NCBI RefSeq assembly: GCF_018326005.1
Contig: NZ_AP021903.1
Span: 5,321,001 to 5,385,000 of the forward strand
From: Pseudomonas sp. Seg1
GTDB lineage: Bacteria > Pseudomonadota > Gammaproteobacteria > Pseudomonadales > Pseudomonadaceae
Reading direction: 5' to 3'
DNA: 64,000 bases
The notes beneath the pieces were generated by a model. That model was given only the letters and a program-made list of their open reading frames with translations. It made no database searches and was not told the DNA's origin. A program made the translations under genes and the position numbers. Of the stretch, positions 51,542 through 60,809 are shown piece by piece. How positions within the stretch are numbered: position 1 is the stretch's first letter; each line of letters begins with the position of its first letter.

Positions 51542-51601
51542 CCCTTAACGCTATGACACCAGCTATGATCTCCCCTCTTTTTTCAGCAAGGACGCTGCGC
51601 G

Positions 51602-52114
51602 ATGCTCGCCATTTTGCAAAACACCCCACTGTGGGTTTATGTGGTTTTTCTGATCATGGTGTATTTCGGCCTGAAGGCTCGCAAGCCTCAGCACGAGACC
51701 CGGTTTTCGCTGCTGTCGACACCGCTGGTCCTGCTGGTCTGGTCGCTGCTTTCGCTGAACCTGTCGGTTGATCCCGGTTTGACGCTGGGCGGCTGGTTGA
51801 TCGCTTTGACCCTCGGTGCCCTGTCGGCATGGCTGATCTTTTCCCGCAAGGGCGTAGAGCTCGACGACCCGGAAACCGGATTAATCGTGCCGGGGACCTG
51901 GAAGGCACTGGTGTTGTTGCTGCTGTTTTTTGCGGTGAACTACTACTTCGGCTACCAGGATGACGTGCACCCGGACCGCACTACCGAAGCGGGCATGTTG
52001 TTGCTCAAGGCTGTAGCGTCGGGATTTGTCTGCGGATTGATCAGCACCCGCTCGCTTAAGTTCTATTGGCTGCTACGAACGCTTCAGGCGCAACGCCCGC
52101 CTCTGGGTGCTTGA
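51602..52114 (+). CDS. Small integral membrane protein (DUF6622-like)
   Basis: The 170-residue protein has five hydrophobic segments (about 8-22, 38-53, 60-80, 100-115 and 132-150) and starts MLAILQNTPLWVYVVFLIM. It resembles the DUF6622 family of membrane proteins with no known function. GGACGC lies shortly upstream of the ATG, which is a weak ribosome site. It is a single gene in a region of small accessory genes. Confidence 0.7.
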   Translation: MLAILQNTPLWVYVVFLIMVYFGLKARKPQHETRFSLLSTPLVLLVWSLLSLNLSVDPGLTLGGWLIALTLGALSAWLIFSRKGVELDDPETGLIVPGTWKALVLLLLFFAVNYYFGYQDDVHPDRTTEAGMLLLKAVASGFVCGLISTRSLKFYWLLRTLQAQRPPLGA

Positions 52115-52248
52115 TGAGTCAGCGGTAAAAAACTCGACCGCCAGCCCGTTGCTCCGTGACAACGCCGCCCCGCTCCCCTAAATTAGTCGGCCTGAAAAAG
52201 CCCTGTGCTTTCTCATCTCCACTCAAGTTAAAAAGTAGTGAAATTTCA

Positions 52249-52950
52249 ATGTCCGATTTCAACACCGCTGAATCCGTCGTTACCGAATCGTCCAAAGCGG
52301 AATACGAAAACTCCATCAATCTTTCACAACACCTGCCACAAGCCAAAATCATCAGCGAGATGGTCCTCGACGCTTTTCAGTCGAACCGCGAAAGCGACCA
52401 GATTCGCGAGCTGCGCGCCGCGATCCGTCAGGCCCACGACAGCTTCGATGACGACAAGGCCTATGAGCTGATGGGCGAACTCAAGGCTCTGAAAGACGCC
52501 GAAGCCGCCGACATCGCCGCACTTGAAGACCTGAGCAGCAAATTCTCGATCGGCCGCATCCTGTCCTGCTTCAAGGACGATCCGGCTTTTCAGGAAATCG
52601 TTTACGGTCTCGCGCTGAAAGTGCTGAATCAGACCCATCAGGCGATCAGCAACCCGAGCGGCGGCAAGAGCAAGGCCGCCAAGAAGAAAGAACTCGAAAT
52701 CTTCACCATCAGCAAGGACGGCGCCAGTGTGACCTTGCCGCTGCGCACTCCACGTTCGCGCTTGAGCGTTGACCGCGAAGCGCTGGAGTTCCTCGGTTTC
52801 ACCTTCGTCGGTGAAGGCGAAGAAGCCGAGCTGGAGGGCGAAACCTTCCTCGACAACGCCGGCACCGAACACGCGATCAACCGCAAGAACATCATCACCG
52901 CCCTGCAACAGCAGACCGCGTTCGATGGCTACAGCATCGCCGCTCAGTAA
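52249..52950 (+). CDS. Conserved protein of unknown function, acidic with Lys-rich linker
   Basis: ATG 52249 (MSDFNTAESVVTES) gives 233 residues; upstream open codons have no start with a ribosome site. Residues about 1-130 are charged and helical; a Ser/Lys-rich linker (about 133-147, GGKSKAAKKKELE) leads to a C-terminal beta-rich domain (about 150-215). No membrane segment or catalytic motif is visible. I do not recognise the family. A strong terminator follows. Confidence 0.65.
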   Translation: MSDFNTAESVVTESSKAEYENSINLSQHLPQAKIISEMVLDAFQSNRESDQIRELRAAIRQAHDSFDDDKAYELMGELKALKDAEAADIAALEDLSSKFSIGRILSCFKDDPAFQEIVYGLALKVLNQTHQAISNPSGGKSKAAKKKELEIFTISKDGASVTLPLRTPRSRLSVDREALEFLGFTFVGEGEEAELEGETFLDNAGTEHAINRKNIITALQQQTAFDGYSIAAQ

Positions 52951-52966
52951 TATTTCGGCGCTGACG

Positions 52967-53001
52967 AAAAAGCCCCGCACTGAGATTCAGGCGGGGCTTT
53001 T
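52967..53001. terminator. Bidirectional terminator
   Basis: AAAAGCCCCGC (52967-52977) and GCGGGGCTTTT (52991-53001) form a strong stem with A and T flanks, serving both the plus-strand gene ending at 52950 and the minus-strand RidA-like gene ending at 53020. Confidence 0.9.
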
Positions 53002-53019
53002 TGGTTTTCGGCTTGGGAG

Positions 53020-53511
53020 TTATGCGTCGGAGTGCAATGCCGCAATCATGTCGACTTCGATCGCCGCGTTCTTCGGCAACTGATACACACCGACCGTGGT
53101 GCGCGTGTGCCGGCCGGCATCGCCGAGCACATGGCTGAAAACATCCGATGCACCGTTGGCCACTTCGCTCAGGTCAACAAAGTCCGGCGTCGACTTCACG
53201 TACACAGTGACCCGTAGCAACGCCTTGATCTTGTCCAGCGAACCGACTGCATCGACGATCAGCGCCAGGCAACGCATCGCACTGATGCTCGCAGCAGCCT
53301 GGGCATCCTTGAGGGTCAACTCCAGACCCACCCGACCCGGGTACTGAATCTTGCCGTGAGTACGCGGCACCATGCCGCTGATGTACAACTCATCGCGATG
53401 ACGGATCAACGGTGCGTAATTGCCACCGGCGGTGTTCTCGCCATAGATGTCGTAATTCAGCTCTTGTGCCAGGGCAATGAAGCGCTCGTCGCAGGTCATC
53501 CTCTCAGTCAT
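53020..53511 (-). CDS. RidA-family (YjgF/YER057c) protein
   Basis: The start is ATG 53511 (MTERMTCDERFIAL), giving 163 residues; the longer frame crosses a REP element. The RidA core ends in HTRTTVGVYQLPKNAAIEVD (about 130-150), with the Arg that in RidA proteins binds enamine/imine intermediates. RidA members hydrolyse reactive enamines from PLP enzymes; this one is longer at the N-terminus and belongs to a divergent subgroup, so activity is not certain. An ATG at 53499 with AGAGG directly before it is an alternative start. Confidence 0.82.
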   Translation of the reverse strand: MTERMTCDERFIALAQELNYDIYGENTAGGNYAPLIRHRDELYISGMVPRTHGKIQYPGRVGLELTLKDAQAAASISAMRCLALIVDAVGSLDKIKALLRVTVYVKSTPDFVDLSEVANGASDVFSHVLGDAGRHTRTTVGVYQLPKNAAIEVDMIAALHSDA

Positions 53512-53648
53512 TTCGCCCAGCCTCTGAATCGATGCGTGAAATATCGCGGAGTAGAACAGTTGAGCGCCGAGGGAATGGCATGGCGCTATCACTGGATCCA
53601 AATCTAGGTCTTTTGAAAGTACTCCGCAACCTTCGAAATCGGCGGCGC

Positions 53649-53733
53649 ACGCCATCGCGAGCAGGCTTGCTCCCACATTTGATTGGCGTCGTTCACAAAT
53701 CCCCTGTGGGAGCGAGCCTGCTCGCGATGGCGT
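53649..53733. repeat. REP doublet (REPIN)
   Basis: Arms 53649-53677 and 53705-53733 are nearly perfect inverted copies ending in GATGGCGT, in the 304-bp gap between the RidA-like gene and cyoE. Confidence 0.88.
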
Positions 53734-53763
53734 CACCTCGATTCAGCATGATTCACCCAATAA

Positions 53764-53797
53764 AAAACCCCGCACATCTCTCAATGTGCGGGGTTTT
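53764..53797 (-). terminator. Terminator of the cyo operon
   Basis: AACCCCGCACAT (53766-53777) and ATGTGCGGGGTT (53784-53795) form a 12-bp stem, with A and T runs on both sides, 20 bases after the cyoE stop. Confidence 0.92.
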
Positions 53798-53815
53798 TCT
53801 TCAAGCCTTTGAGCC

Positions 53816-54703
53816 TTACGGCGCGTACGTCAGCAGTAGCTCGCTCGGCACCTTGAAGTCCAGGGACATCATGACGCTCAGGGCGGTGATGGTGAAGATC
53901 GAGAACACGAACAGCTTACGTGCCCAGACCGTGTCATCCACTGCCTTGTAGCCGGTCCAGGCCATGTACAACCAGTACATGCCCATGGCCGCGGCGACGG
54001 CGAGGTAGCTCATGCCGGCGTAACCGCTGAAGGTCAGCATCAAGGTCGCCACGAGGAACGCCAGGATGTAGAGCAGGATGTGCTTCTTGGCCACTTCAAT
54101 TCCGCGCTTCACTGGCAGCACCGGAATCGATGCGGCCAGGTAATCGTTGAAGCGGAAGATCGCGATGGCGTAGGAATGCGGCATCTGCCACAGGCTGAAC
54201 ATCACCAGCAACGTCAGCGCGGCCATGTCGAAGCTGTTGGTTACGGCGACGTAACCGATCACTGGCGGCATGGCGCCCGACAGACTGCCCACCAGCGTGC
54301 CGTGAACCGACTTGCGCTTGAGGTACAGGCTGTAGAAGCCGACGTAGATCACGAAGCCGATTACCGCGAACAGGGCGGCCAACGGGTTGGCCACCTTGTA
54401 CAACAATGCAACGCCGAGAACACCAAGGATGGTCGCGTAGACCAGGGCCAGTTTCAGGGAGATCAAGCCCTGCACCAGCACCCGGTTCTTGGTGCGTTCC
54501 ATCTTCAGGTCGATGTCGCGGTCGATGCAGTTGTTGAACACGCAACCGGAGGCGACAACCAGGGATGTACCGATCATGGCAGCCAGAAACACCGCCAGAT
54601 CGACATGCCCTTTCGAGGCCAGGAAAAACCCGCCTGCCACAGAAAGCACGTTACCGAAAATGATCCCCGGTTTGGTGATTTGGATAAAGTGCTTGAGCGA
54701 CAT
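53816..54703 (-). CDS. cyoE: Protoheme IX farnesyltransferase (heme O synthase)
   Basis: CyoE adds a farnesyl group to heme b to make heme O for the bo3 oxidase. The 295-residue protein has about seven to nine membrane helices and the UbiA-family Asp motif [15 protein letters not shown] (about 53-67), plus the YSLYLKRKS segment (about 127). It closes the operon, 11 bp after cyoD. Confidence 0.97.
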   Translation of the reverse strand: MSLKHFIQITKPGIIFGNVLSVAGGFFLASKGHVDLAVFLAAMIGTSLVVASGCVFNNCIDRDIDLKMERTKNRVLVQGLISLKLALVYATILGVLGVALLYKVANPLAALFAVIGFVIYVGFYSLYLKRKSVHGTLVGSLSGAMPPVIGYVAVTNSFDMAALTLLVMFSLWQMPHSYAIAIFRFNDYLAASIPVLPVKRGIEVAKKHILLYILAFLVATLMLTFSGYAGMSYLAVAAAMGMYWLYMAWTGYKAVDDTVWARKLFVFSIFTITALSVMMSLDFKVPSELLLTYAP

Positions 54704-54714
54704 CGGGTCTTACC

Positions 54715-55050
54715 TCACTTCGCCATCATGAACGTGTGGATGCTGAACATGATCCACAACGACAGGCCAACCAGCAGCAGGATCACGATGGCCGTGAAGA
54801 CGAACGCGATCACGTTGTTACGCTGAGCCACCGAACGGTCCAGGTGCAGGAAGTAATACAGGTGAACGATCACCTGGATCACTGCGAACAGCAGGACGAT
54901 TGCCAGTGTGGTGGCCTTCGGCAGGCTCGGGTACATCACCAGACCGAACGGGATGACGGTCAGGATCACCGACAGGATGAAGCCGATGGCGTACGACTTT
55001 ACGCTGCCGTGGCCAGCATCATGGCTGTCATGGGAGTGTGCATTAGCCAT
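54715..55050 (-). CDS. cyoD: Cytochrome bo3 ubiquinol oxidase subunit IV
   Basis: CyoD is a small subunit that helps assemble the copper site. ATG 55050 ([15 protein letters not shown]) gives 111 residues with a His-rich N-terminus and three membrane helices. It overlaps the cyoC stop by one base (TAATG). Confidence 0.96.
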   Translation of the reverse strand: MANAHSHDSHDAGHGSVKSYAIGFILSVILTVIPFGLVMYPSLPKATTLAIVLLFAVIQVIVHLYYFLHLDRSVAQRNNVIAFVFTAIVILLLVGLSLWIMFSIHTFMMAK

Positions 55051-55673
55051 TACAGAGTCCCCATCAGGTAAACAACGGTGAATACGCAGATCCACACCAC
55101 GTCCAGGAAGTGCCAGAACAGGCTCAGGCAGCTCAGACGGGTCTTGTTGGTCGCCGTCAGGCCGTGCTTGTTGACCTGGTACATCATGATGCCCATCCAG
55201 ATCAGACCCGCAGACACGTGCAGACCGTGGGTACCGACCAGGGTGAAGAACGCGGACAGGAAGCCCGAACGGCTAGGACCGAAGCCCTCGGAGATCAGCA
55301 GGTGGAACTCGTTGATCTCCATGGCGATAAAGCCTGCGCCGAGCAGGAAGGTCATGAACAACCAGCCCAGAACCTGCTGCTTTTTACCTTTGTACAACGC
55401 CAGCATGGCGAAGCCGTAGGTGATCGAACTGAACAACAGCAGAGCAGTTTCGCCCAGCACGTATGGCAGTTCGAAGATGTCGTGGCCCGACGGGCCACCG
55501 GCTACGTTGTTTACCAGTACTGCGTACACCGCGAAGATCGACGCAAACAGAATGCAGTCGGTCATCAGGTAGAGCCAGAAACCGTATACGGTCATCTCGC
55601 CCGAATCGTGGTGATGGTCATCGTGCCCATGTTCACCATGGGCGTGTCCGGCATTGGTCACTAAATTCGACAT
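55050..55673 (-). CDS. cyoC: Cytochrome bo3 ubiquinol oxidase subunit III
   Basis: CyoC is the five-helix subunit III of the bo3 oxidase. The 207 residues begin with a His/Asp-rich stretch ([19 protein letters not shown], about 8-23), then [20 protein letters not shown], and end in [20 protein letters not shown], typical of the family. It sits 3 bp after cyoB. Confidence 0.97.
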   Translation of the reverse strand: MSNLVTNAGHAHGEHGHDDHHHDSGEMTVYGFWLYLMTDCILFASIFAVYAVLVNNVAGGPSGHDIFELPYVLGETALLLFSSITYGFAMLALYKGKKQQVLGWLFMTFLLGAGFIAMEINEFHLLISEGFGPSRSGFLSAFFTLVGTHGLHVSAGLIWMGIMMYQVNKHGLTATNKTRLSCLSLFWHFLDVVWICVFTVVYLMGTL

Positions 55674-55676
55674 GGT

Positions 55677-57707
55677 TTAAGCCTGTTCCAACGAGGTTTC
55701 AACACGGGTGGCACCGGCCGGGATTTTCCCTGCCGCGACCAGACGCTTGTGCTGCTCGGCTTCGATGCGCTCGATCGTTTCAACCGGAACCATATAGCCC
55801 TGGTCGTCACGTGCAGCGTGGATCACGAAGTAGATGACAGTGCCGGCCAGGCTGGCGATCGCCAACCACCAGATGTGCCAGATCATCGCGAAACCGAACA
55901 CGGTCAACAGTGCGCCCATCACTACGCCAGTGGCGGTGTTGTTCGGCATGTGGATCGGCTCGTACTTGGCCGGACGCTGGTACGCGGTACCGTTTTCCTT
56001 GGCTTCGGTGAACGGGTCGATGCAGTCAGCCTTAGGCAGCACAGCGAAGTTGTAGAACGGAGGTGGCGACGAGGTCGACCATTCCAGAGTGTGTGCATTC
56101 CACGGGTCACCGTGATCGCAAACGTTCTCTGGCTTGTTGCGGTCACGCACCGACACGTACAGCTGGATCAGCTGGCAGGCGATACCGACAGCGATCATCA
56201 CCGCACCGAACATGGCAACGTACAGGTACGGTACCCACTCAGGGTTGGTGGTGGCGTTCAGACGACGGGTCATGCCCATGAAGCCCAGTGCATAGAGCGG
56301 CATGAACGCGACGAAGAAGCCCGAGATCCAGAACCAGAACGCTGCTTTACCCCAGCCTTCGTGCAGCTTGAAGCCGAACGCTTTCGGGAAGTAGAACGCG
56401 AAACCTGCGATGTAACCGAATACCGCACCGCCGATGATCACGTTGTGGAAGTGCGCGATCACGAACAGGCTGTTGTGCAGAACGAAGTCAGCACCCGGGA
56501 TGGCCAGCAGTACGCCGGTCATGCCGCCGATGGCGAAGGTCACCATGAAGCCAAGCGTCCACATCACCTGGCTGGTGAAGCGCAGACGGCCCTGGTAGAT
56601 GGTGAACAGCCAGTTGAATAGCTTCACACCCGTCGGGATGGAAATCAGCATCGTCGCCAGACCGAAGAAGGCGTTGACGCTCGCACCCGAACCCATGGTG
56701 AAGAAGTGGTGCAGCCAAACCATGAAGCCCAGTACCGAGATCGCGCCCGAGGCGTAGATCATCGAGTGGTGGCCGAACAGTTTCTTGCCGGTGAACGCCG
56801 AGATCACTTCCGAGAAGATGCCGAATGCCGGCAGGATCAGGATGTAAACCTCAGGGTGGCCCCAGGCCCAGAACAGGTTGACGTACATCATTGGATTGCC
56901 ACCAAGTTCATTGGTGAAAATGTGGAAATCCATGTAACGGTCAAGGGTCAGCAGTGCCAGAGTAGCGGTCAGGATCGGGAACGAAGCCACGATCAGAACG
57001 TTTGCCCAGGTGCAGGTCCAGGTGAAGATCGGCATGTCCATCAGTTTCATGCCAGGGGTACGCATTTTCAGCACGGTCGCGAGGAAGTTGACCCCCGTTA
57101 GCGTCGTACCCAACCCGGATAGCTGTAGCGCCCAGATGTAGTAGTCCATCCCCACGCCAGGGCTGTATTGCAGACCCGACAGCGGTGGATAAGCAACCCA
57201 ACCGGTCTTGGCGAATTCGCCGACGCCCAGGGACAGGTTGATCAGCACAACGCCGGACACCAGCAGCCAGAAGCTCAGGGAGTTCAGGAACGGGAACGCA
57301 ACGTCACGCGCGCCGATCTGCAGCGGCACTGCAAGGTTCATCAGGCCGGTGAAGAATGGCATCGCCATGAAGATGATCATGATCACACCGTGAGCGGTGA
57401 AGATCTGGTCATAGTGTTCAGGTGGCAGGTAGCCAGGCGAACCCTCGGTGGCCATGGCCAACTGGGTACGCATCATGATGGCGTCGGCAAAACCGCGCAG
57501 CAGCATGACCATGGCGACGATGATGTACATCACGCCGATTTTCTTGTGGTCGACCGACGTCAGCCACTCGGTCCACAAGTAAGTCCACTTCTTGAAGTAG
57601 GTGATTGCAGCGAACAGCGCCAGACCACCGAGGGCGATCATGGCGATGGTCACCATCACGATCGGCTCGTGGAATGGGACTGCTTCCCAACTTAATTTAC
57701 CAAACAT
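55677..57707 (-). CDS. cyoB: Cytochrome bo3 ubiquinol oxidase subunit I
   Basis: CyoB holds heme b, heme O and Cu-B and reduces O2 to water while pumping protons. The 676 residues have about 15 membrane helices. Ligands are the His of TAHGVIMI (about 105), the Cu-B set in [11 protein letters not shown] (about 284) and [11 protein letters not shown] (about 333), and VIAHFHNVI (about 419-421). The length fits the quinol type rather than aa3. It lies 3 bp after cyoA. Confidence 0.98.
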   Translation of the reverse strand: MFGKLSWEAVPFHEPIVMVTIAMIALGGLALFAAITYFKKWTYLWTEWLTSVDHKKIGVMYIIVAMVMLLRGFADAIMMRTQLAMATEGSPGYLPPEHYDQIFTAHGVIMIIFMAMPFFTGLMNLAVPLQIGARDVAFPFLNSLSFWLLVSGVVLINLSLGVGEFAKTGWVAYPPLSGLQYSPGVGMDYYIWALQLSGLGTTLTGVNFLATVLKMRTPGMKLMDMPIFTWTCTWANVLIVASFPILTATLALLTLDRYMDFHIFTNELGGNPMMYVNLFWAWGHPEVYILILPAFGIFSEVISAFTGKKLFGHHSMIYASGAISVLGFMVWLHHFFTMGSGASVNAFFGLATMLISIPTGVKLFNWLFTIYQGRLRFTSQVMWTLGFMVTFAIGGMTGVLLAIPGADFVLHNSLFVIAHFHNVIIGGAVFGYIAGFAFYFPKAFGFKLHEGWGKAAFWFWISGFFVAFMPLYALGFMGMTRRLNATTNPEWVPYLYVAMFGAVMIAVGIACQLIQLYVSVRDRNKPENVCDHGDPWNAHTLEWSTSSPPPFYNFAVLPKADCIDPFTEAKENGTAYQRPAKYEPIHMPNNTATGVVMGALLTVFGFAMIWHIWWLAIASLAGTVIYFVIHAARDDQGYMVPVETIERIEAEQHKRLVAAGKIPAGATRVETSLEQA

Positions 57708-57710
57708 CGT

Positions 57711-58652
57711 TTACTCCTCTGCCCCGGCAGCTGAATGCGAACTCGAGTCAATTTCCGTGGCCGCCACTTCTTTCTCTTTCTTCTCGTGCTTCAGCGGCTT
57801 GCCCGGCTTCATACCTTCGTACTTGTCGACGATGATCTGGAACTGGTTCGGCGTGACCGAGGAGTAGAGCTCGACTGGGTTGTTCTGGCTTGGCTTGGCA
57901 AGGGCTGCGTATTCAGCTTGATCAAGCTGTTTAGGTGACTTCTTGACTTCACTTACCCAGGCGTCGAAATCTTCCTGAGTGGTGGAGATAGCTTTGAACT
58001 TCATGCCGGTGAAACCCGCGCCGCTGTAGTTGGCGGAGATACCGTCCATTTCAGCGTTGCGGTCAGCGATCAGGTGCAGCTTGGTCTGCATGCCCGCCAT
58101 CGCGTAGATCTGGCCGCCCAGACCCGGGATGAAGAACGAGTTCATCACAGCGTCAGAGGTGATCTTGAAGTTGATTGGCGTGTGCGCCGGGAACACGATC
58201 TTGTTGACCGTGGCGATGCCTTGTTCCGGGTAGATGAACAGCCACTTCCAGTCCAGCGCGACCACTTCGATGGTCACAGGCTTGACGTCGGATTGAATCG
58301 GACGATAAGGGTCCAGTTCGTGGGTCGAGATGTAGGTGATGTAACCCAGGGCAATGATGATCAGGACCGGGATGGTCCAGACTGCCACTTCGATTTTGGT
58401 CGAGTGCGACCATTTCGGGGTGTAGACAGCGTTCTTGTTCGACGCGCGGTATTTCCAGGCGAACAGGAAGGTCATGACGATAACCGGCACAACGACCAAC
58501 AGCATCAGCAGCGTGGCGGTGATGATCAGGTTGCGCTGTTCCAGGCCGACCTGGCCCGTTGGATTGAGCAAGGTCATGTTGCAGCCTCCCAGCAACAACG
58601 TGCCGAGCAGCGGCACTAGGCCTAGTAATCTGGGGTACCTGTTTTTACTCAT
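57711..58652 (-). CDS. cyoA: Cytochrome bo3 ubiquinol oxidase subunit II (lipoprotein)
   Basis: CyoA is the membrane-anchored periplasmic subunit that contacts ubiquinol. ATG 58652 (MSKNRYPRLLGLV) with GAGG about 9 bases upstream gives 313 residues. The signal has a lipobox (LLGGCNM, Cys about 24), then two membrane helices (about 45-70 and 85-110) and a cupredoxin domain that lacks the Cu-A Cys pair, as expected for a quinol oxidase. It is the first gene of cyoABCDE. Confidence 0.97.
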   Translation of the reverse strand: MSKNRYPRLLGLVPLLGTLLLGGCNMTLLNPTGQVGLEQRNLIITATLLMLLVVVPVIVMTFLFAWKYRASNKNAVYTPKWSHSTKIEVAVWTIPVLIIIALGYITYISTHELDPYRPIQSDVKPVTIEVVALDWKWLFIYPEQGIATVNKIVFPAHTPINFKITSDAVMNSFFIPGLGGQIYAMAGMQTKLHLIADRNAEMDGISANYSGAGFTGMKFKAISTTQEDFDAWVSEVKKSPKQLDQAEYAALAKPSQNNPVELYSSVTPNQFQIIVDKYEGMKPGKPLKHEKKEKEVAATEIDSSSHSAAGAEE

Positions 58653-59406
58653 CTCACGACCTCTAAAGCAGCTTGCGCAATGCAGTTGGGTTTTGATCGC
58701 CAACACTTCACCCTGCCAAGGGTTGGCATTTTCTTTGGATTGAATAAGGGCCGCCCGTCGCGCGTCAGACGCTCGACAAAACCTGGGACAGCGGTCAGTT
58801 CTTATTCGAATTCGTGGTCAAAGGCCTTGTTACAGACCAATTCCATTTGGTGCGGAAAGTTGGAAGGCACCGACACCTGGGTGTCTTGAAAGCCTCACGA
58901 CTTGCTCGACACCCGACTTCCTGCTCGCTCCTTAATAAAGGCTGAACAGTGCCGGGAATTCAGTGCGGGCGATTGTAGATAGGTAGCGCCCTATACACCA
59001 TGTCTTATCCCGAAATAATTTTTATCCGTTCGAGCAACAATCCATCGCCATTTTTGCAAAAGTGCCGCATGTTATCGAAATCGATTCTCAACAAAAACAC
59101 CAAATTTTGTAGGTGTACCCGCCTCAATTCAGACAGCTCTGAGGGCATTTTCTGCTGGCCCGATCAGCGCAAAGCCCGATACCCCAAGGCTTTTGGCCAT
59201 CTGCCAGGTCTTGTTAAAACTGCCTGATCTGGCACTCGCGTGCAAAAGCGCAAAAACACCGAAACAGACCAATCCTTTTTTGTAACAGCACACCAATCCG
59301 CGTCACTGAAGAGACCTGCGACACGGCGTGTGTGACAACATGTCGCACACCTGTCACACCCTCCCTTGCCGTTCGTCACGGTGTTTTCACAAACACTCTG
59401 AAATGC
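58653..59406. other. Gap upstream of cyoA with no recognisable gene
   Basis: About 750 bp without a convincing coding frame on either strand. It is more AT-rich than the flanking genes, with several poly-T or poly-A tracts around 59015-59110. Inverted arms GTGTGACA (59330) and TGTCACAC (59352) are visible. It should contain the cyo promoter and a long 5' untranslated leader. I could not assign a convincing -35/-10 pair or an FNR/Anr box. Confidence 0.6.
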
Positions 59407-59446
59407 AAAACGCCCCGATTTGCTGATACGCAAATCGAGGCGTTTT
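59407..59446 (-). terminator. Terminator of the dsbB transcript
   Basis: AAAACGCC-CGATTTGC and GCAAATCG-GGCGTTTT form a long stem with a one-base bulge around TGATAC, 30 bases after the dsbB stop. Confidence 0.85.
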
Positions 59447-59476
59447 CTGTATCGGCCAATGCGCCGAATAGTTGAT

Positions 59477-59986
59477 TCAGCGCAGTGCTTTTCGGTTACG
59501 CGAGGTCAACAGCGGCACCAGGATCACCACCAATACAAATGCCACCAGTGCCCATTGCGCCAACGACAGGCCGAGGATCGGCGGGTACGGCGTCGAGCAG
59601 AAACCGTCGACCTGGAAGCCCAGCGGGAAGATCTTCGCCAGCGGCAGATCATCGACAATCGGCTGCAACACATCGATGCCGCAGCTCACCGCCGGATAGA
59701 ACTGGGTGTACACGTGATGCCCGGCCACACCGGCCCCGGCTATCGCACAAATCACCACCAGCACTTCAAACACGGTGATGCTGCGCCGCGTGCGCATGGC
59801 CGCGCCAATGAAGGCGAACAGCGCGATCAGCAGCAATGCATAACGCTGCAAGATGCACAGTGGGCACGGCGCCTCGCCGAGCACGATCTGCATGTACAGC
59901 GCGCCACCGATCAATGCCAGGCAGATAATGCCCAGCAGCACCAGAAAGCGCCGCTCACGTCCCAATCGAATCGTTTCCTCGCTCAT
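59477..59986 (-). CDS. dsbB: Disulfide bond formation protein DsbB
   Basis: DsbB reoxidises DsbA and passes electrons to quinones. The 169 residues have four membrane helices and the two periplasmic Cys pairs: CPLC (about 41-44) and a second pair at SCGIDV (about 101) and GFCSTPYP (about 130). It lies 25 bp after the NTF2-like gene, so the two may share a transcript. Confidence 0.95.
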   Translation of the reverse strand: MSEETIRLGRERRFLVLLGIICLALIGGALYMQIVLGEAPCPLCILQRYALLLIALFAFIGAAMRTRRSITVFEVLVVICAIAGAGVAGHHVYTQFYPAVSCGIDVLQPIVDDLPLAKIFPLGFQVDGFCSTPYPPILGLSLAQWALVAFVLVVILVPLLTSRNRKALR

Positions 59987-60011
59987 CGCGTTTCCCTTGT
60001 ATGTCCATGGT

Positions 60012-60572
60012 TCAGCTGGCCGGCGGCTGCGCTTGCAGTTGCGCCATCAGGCTGATGTTGTCTTCGATATGCCAATTGGCCGCGATGCGACCGTTGTCGA
60101 TCTGATAGATATCGGTTGCCCGGAAGTCTACACGCTGGCCCTGCCCTTTGAGAGCCTTGAACGTGCCAGTGAAATGCCCGCGAAAGTGCAGATGCACCAC
60201 CACGCGATCTCCGGCGACGATCATTTGCTCGATGTCGCAGCTCAAATCCGGCACCGCCGTGCGAAAGAACTTCGACGCCAGCAACGGCCCCGTCGGCCCC
60301 TGCACCCGGCCTTCGGGCGGCGTCTTGTCGACAAACTGCGGCGACAAGGCGGCCGTGGCCAGTGCCTCTTCGCCACTGTTCCAGAAACTGCCGTAACGCC
60401 GTGCTGCCAGTTCCATGGCTGCAGCCTGTGCCTTGGGCAGGCTCTGATCGACAATCAGGGTCTGCGGTGTGATCAAGGCAGATTCGGCAGAAGCAAACGG
60501 GCTGGCCAGCAAAGTGGCCGACAGGCTCAGGGCAGCGAAGCTGATACGACGGGCGAAGGTGAGGTGCGACAT
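60012..60572 (-). CDS. Exported SnoaL/NTF2-like protein
   Basis: The 186-residue product has a signal peptide (about 1-29, cleaved after ASA) and an NTF2-fold SnoaL-like domain (about 50-180), with RYGSFWNSGEEALA, GHFTGTFKAL and NGRIAANWHIEDN typical of ester-cyclase-like members. The exported form is less usual for this family, and the substrate is unknown. It precedes dsbB on the same strand. Confidence 0.75.
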   Translation of the reverse strand: MSHLTFARRISFAALSLSATLLASPFASAESALITPQTLIVDQSLPKAQAAAMELAARRYGSFWNSGEEALATAALSPQFVDKTPPEGRVQGPTGPLLASKFFRTAVPDLSCDIEQMIVAGDRVVVHLHFRGHFTGTFKALKGQGQRVDFRATDIYQIDNGRIAANWHIEDNISLMAQLQAQPPAS

Positions 60573-60697
60573 GAGGGCGATCCTGATCAGGTAAACGAAC
60601 GAGCGCCTATCATCAGCATCGGGGAATAAACGATAAACCGGTTAAGAAACGATTAACCTTTAAACACTTTTTAAGAATCAAGACCGTGTAACGGCCA

Positions 60698-60787
60698 ATC
60701 GCGGGCAAGCCCGCTCCCACAGGTTCCAGTGTCGTTCACAAACTCTGTGCACGCCACAAATCCTGTGGGAGCGGGCTTGCCCGCGAT
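60698..60787. repeat. REP doublet (REPIN)
   Basis: Arms 60698-60723 and 60762-60787 are perfect 26-bp inverted copies of the GTGGGAGCGGGCTTGCCCGCG type, between hmp and the NTF2-like gene. Confidence 0.9.
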
Positions 60788-60809
60788 GCAGACGACTCGG
60801 TCTCAGGAA

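Noticed and set aside
53512..53736. N-terminal extension of the RidA-like protein
   Set aside because: The extension is encoded by a REP element and contains repeat-derived residues.
58680..59100. FNR/Anr box for cyo
   Set aside because: TTGAT-like half sites occur but no TTGAT-N4-ATCAA pair is found.
59000..59227. Short open frames in the gap upstream of cyoA
   Set aside because: Codon use is unlike the neighbours, there is no ribosome site, and no family is recognised.
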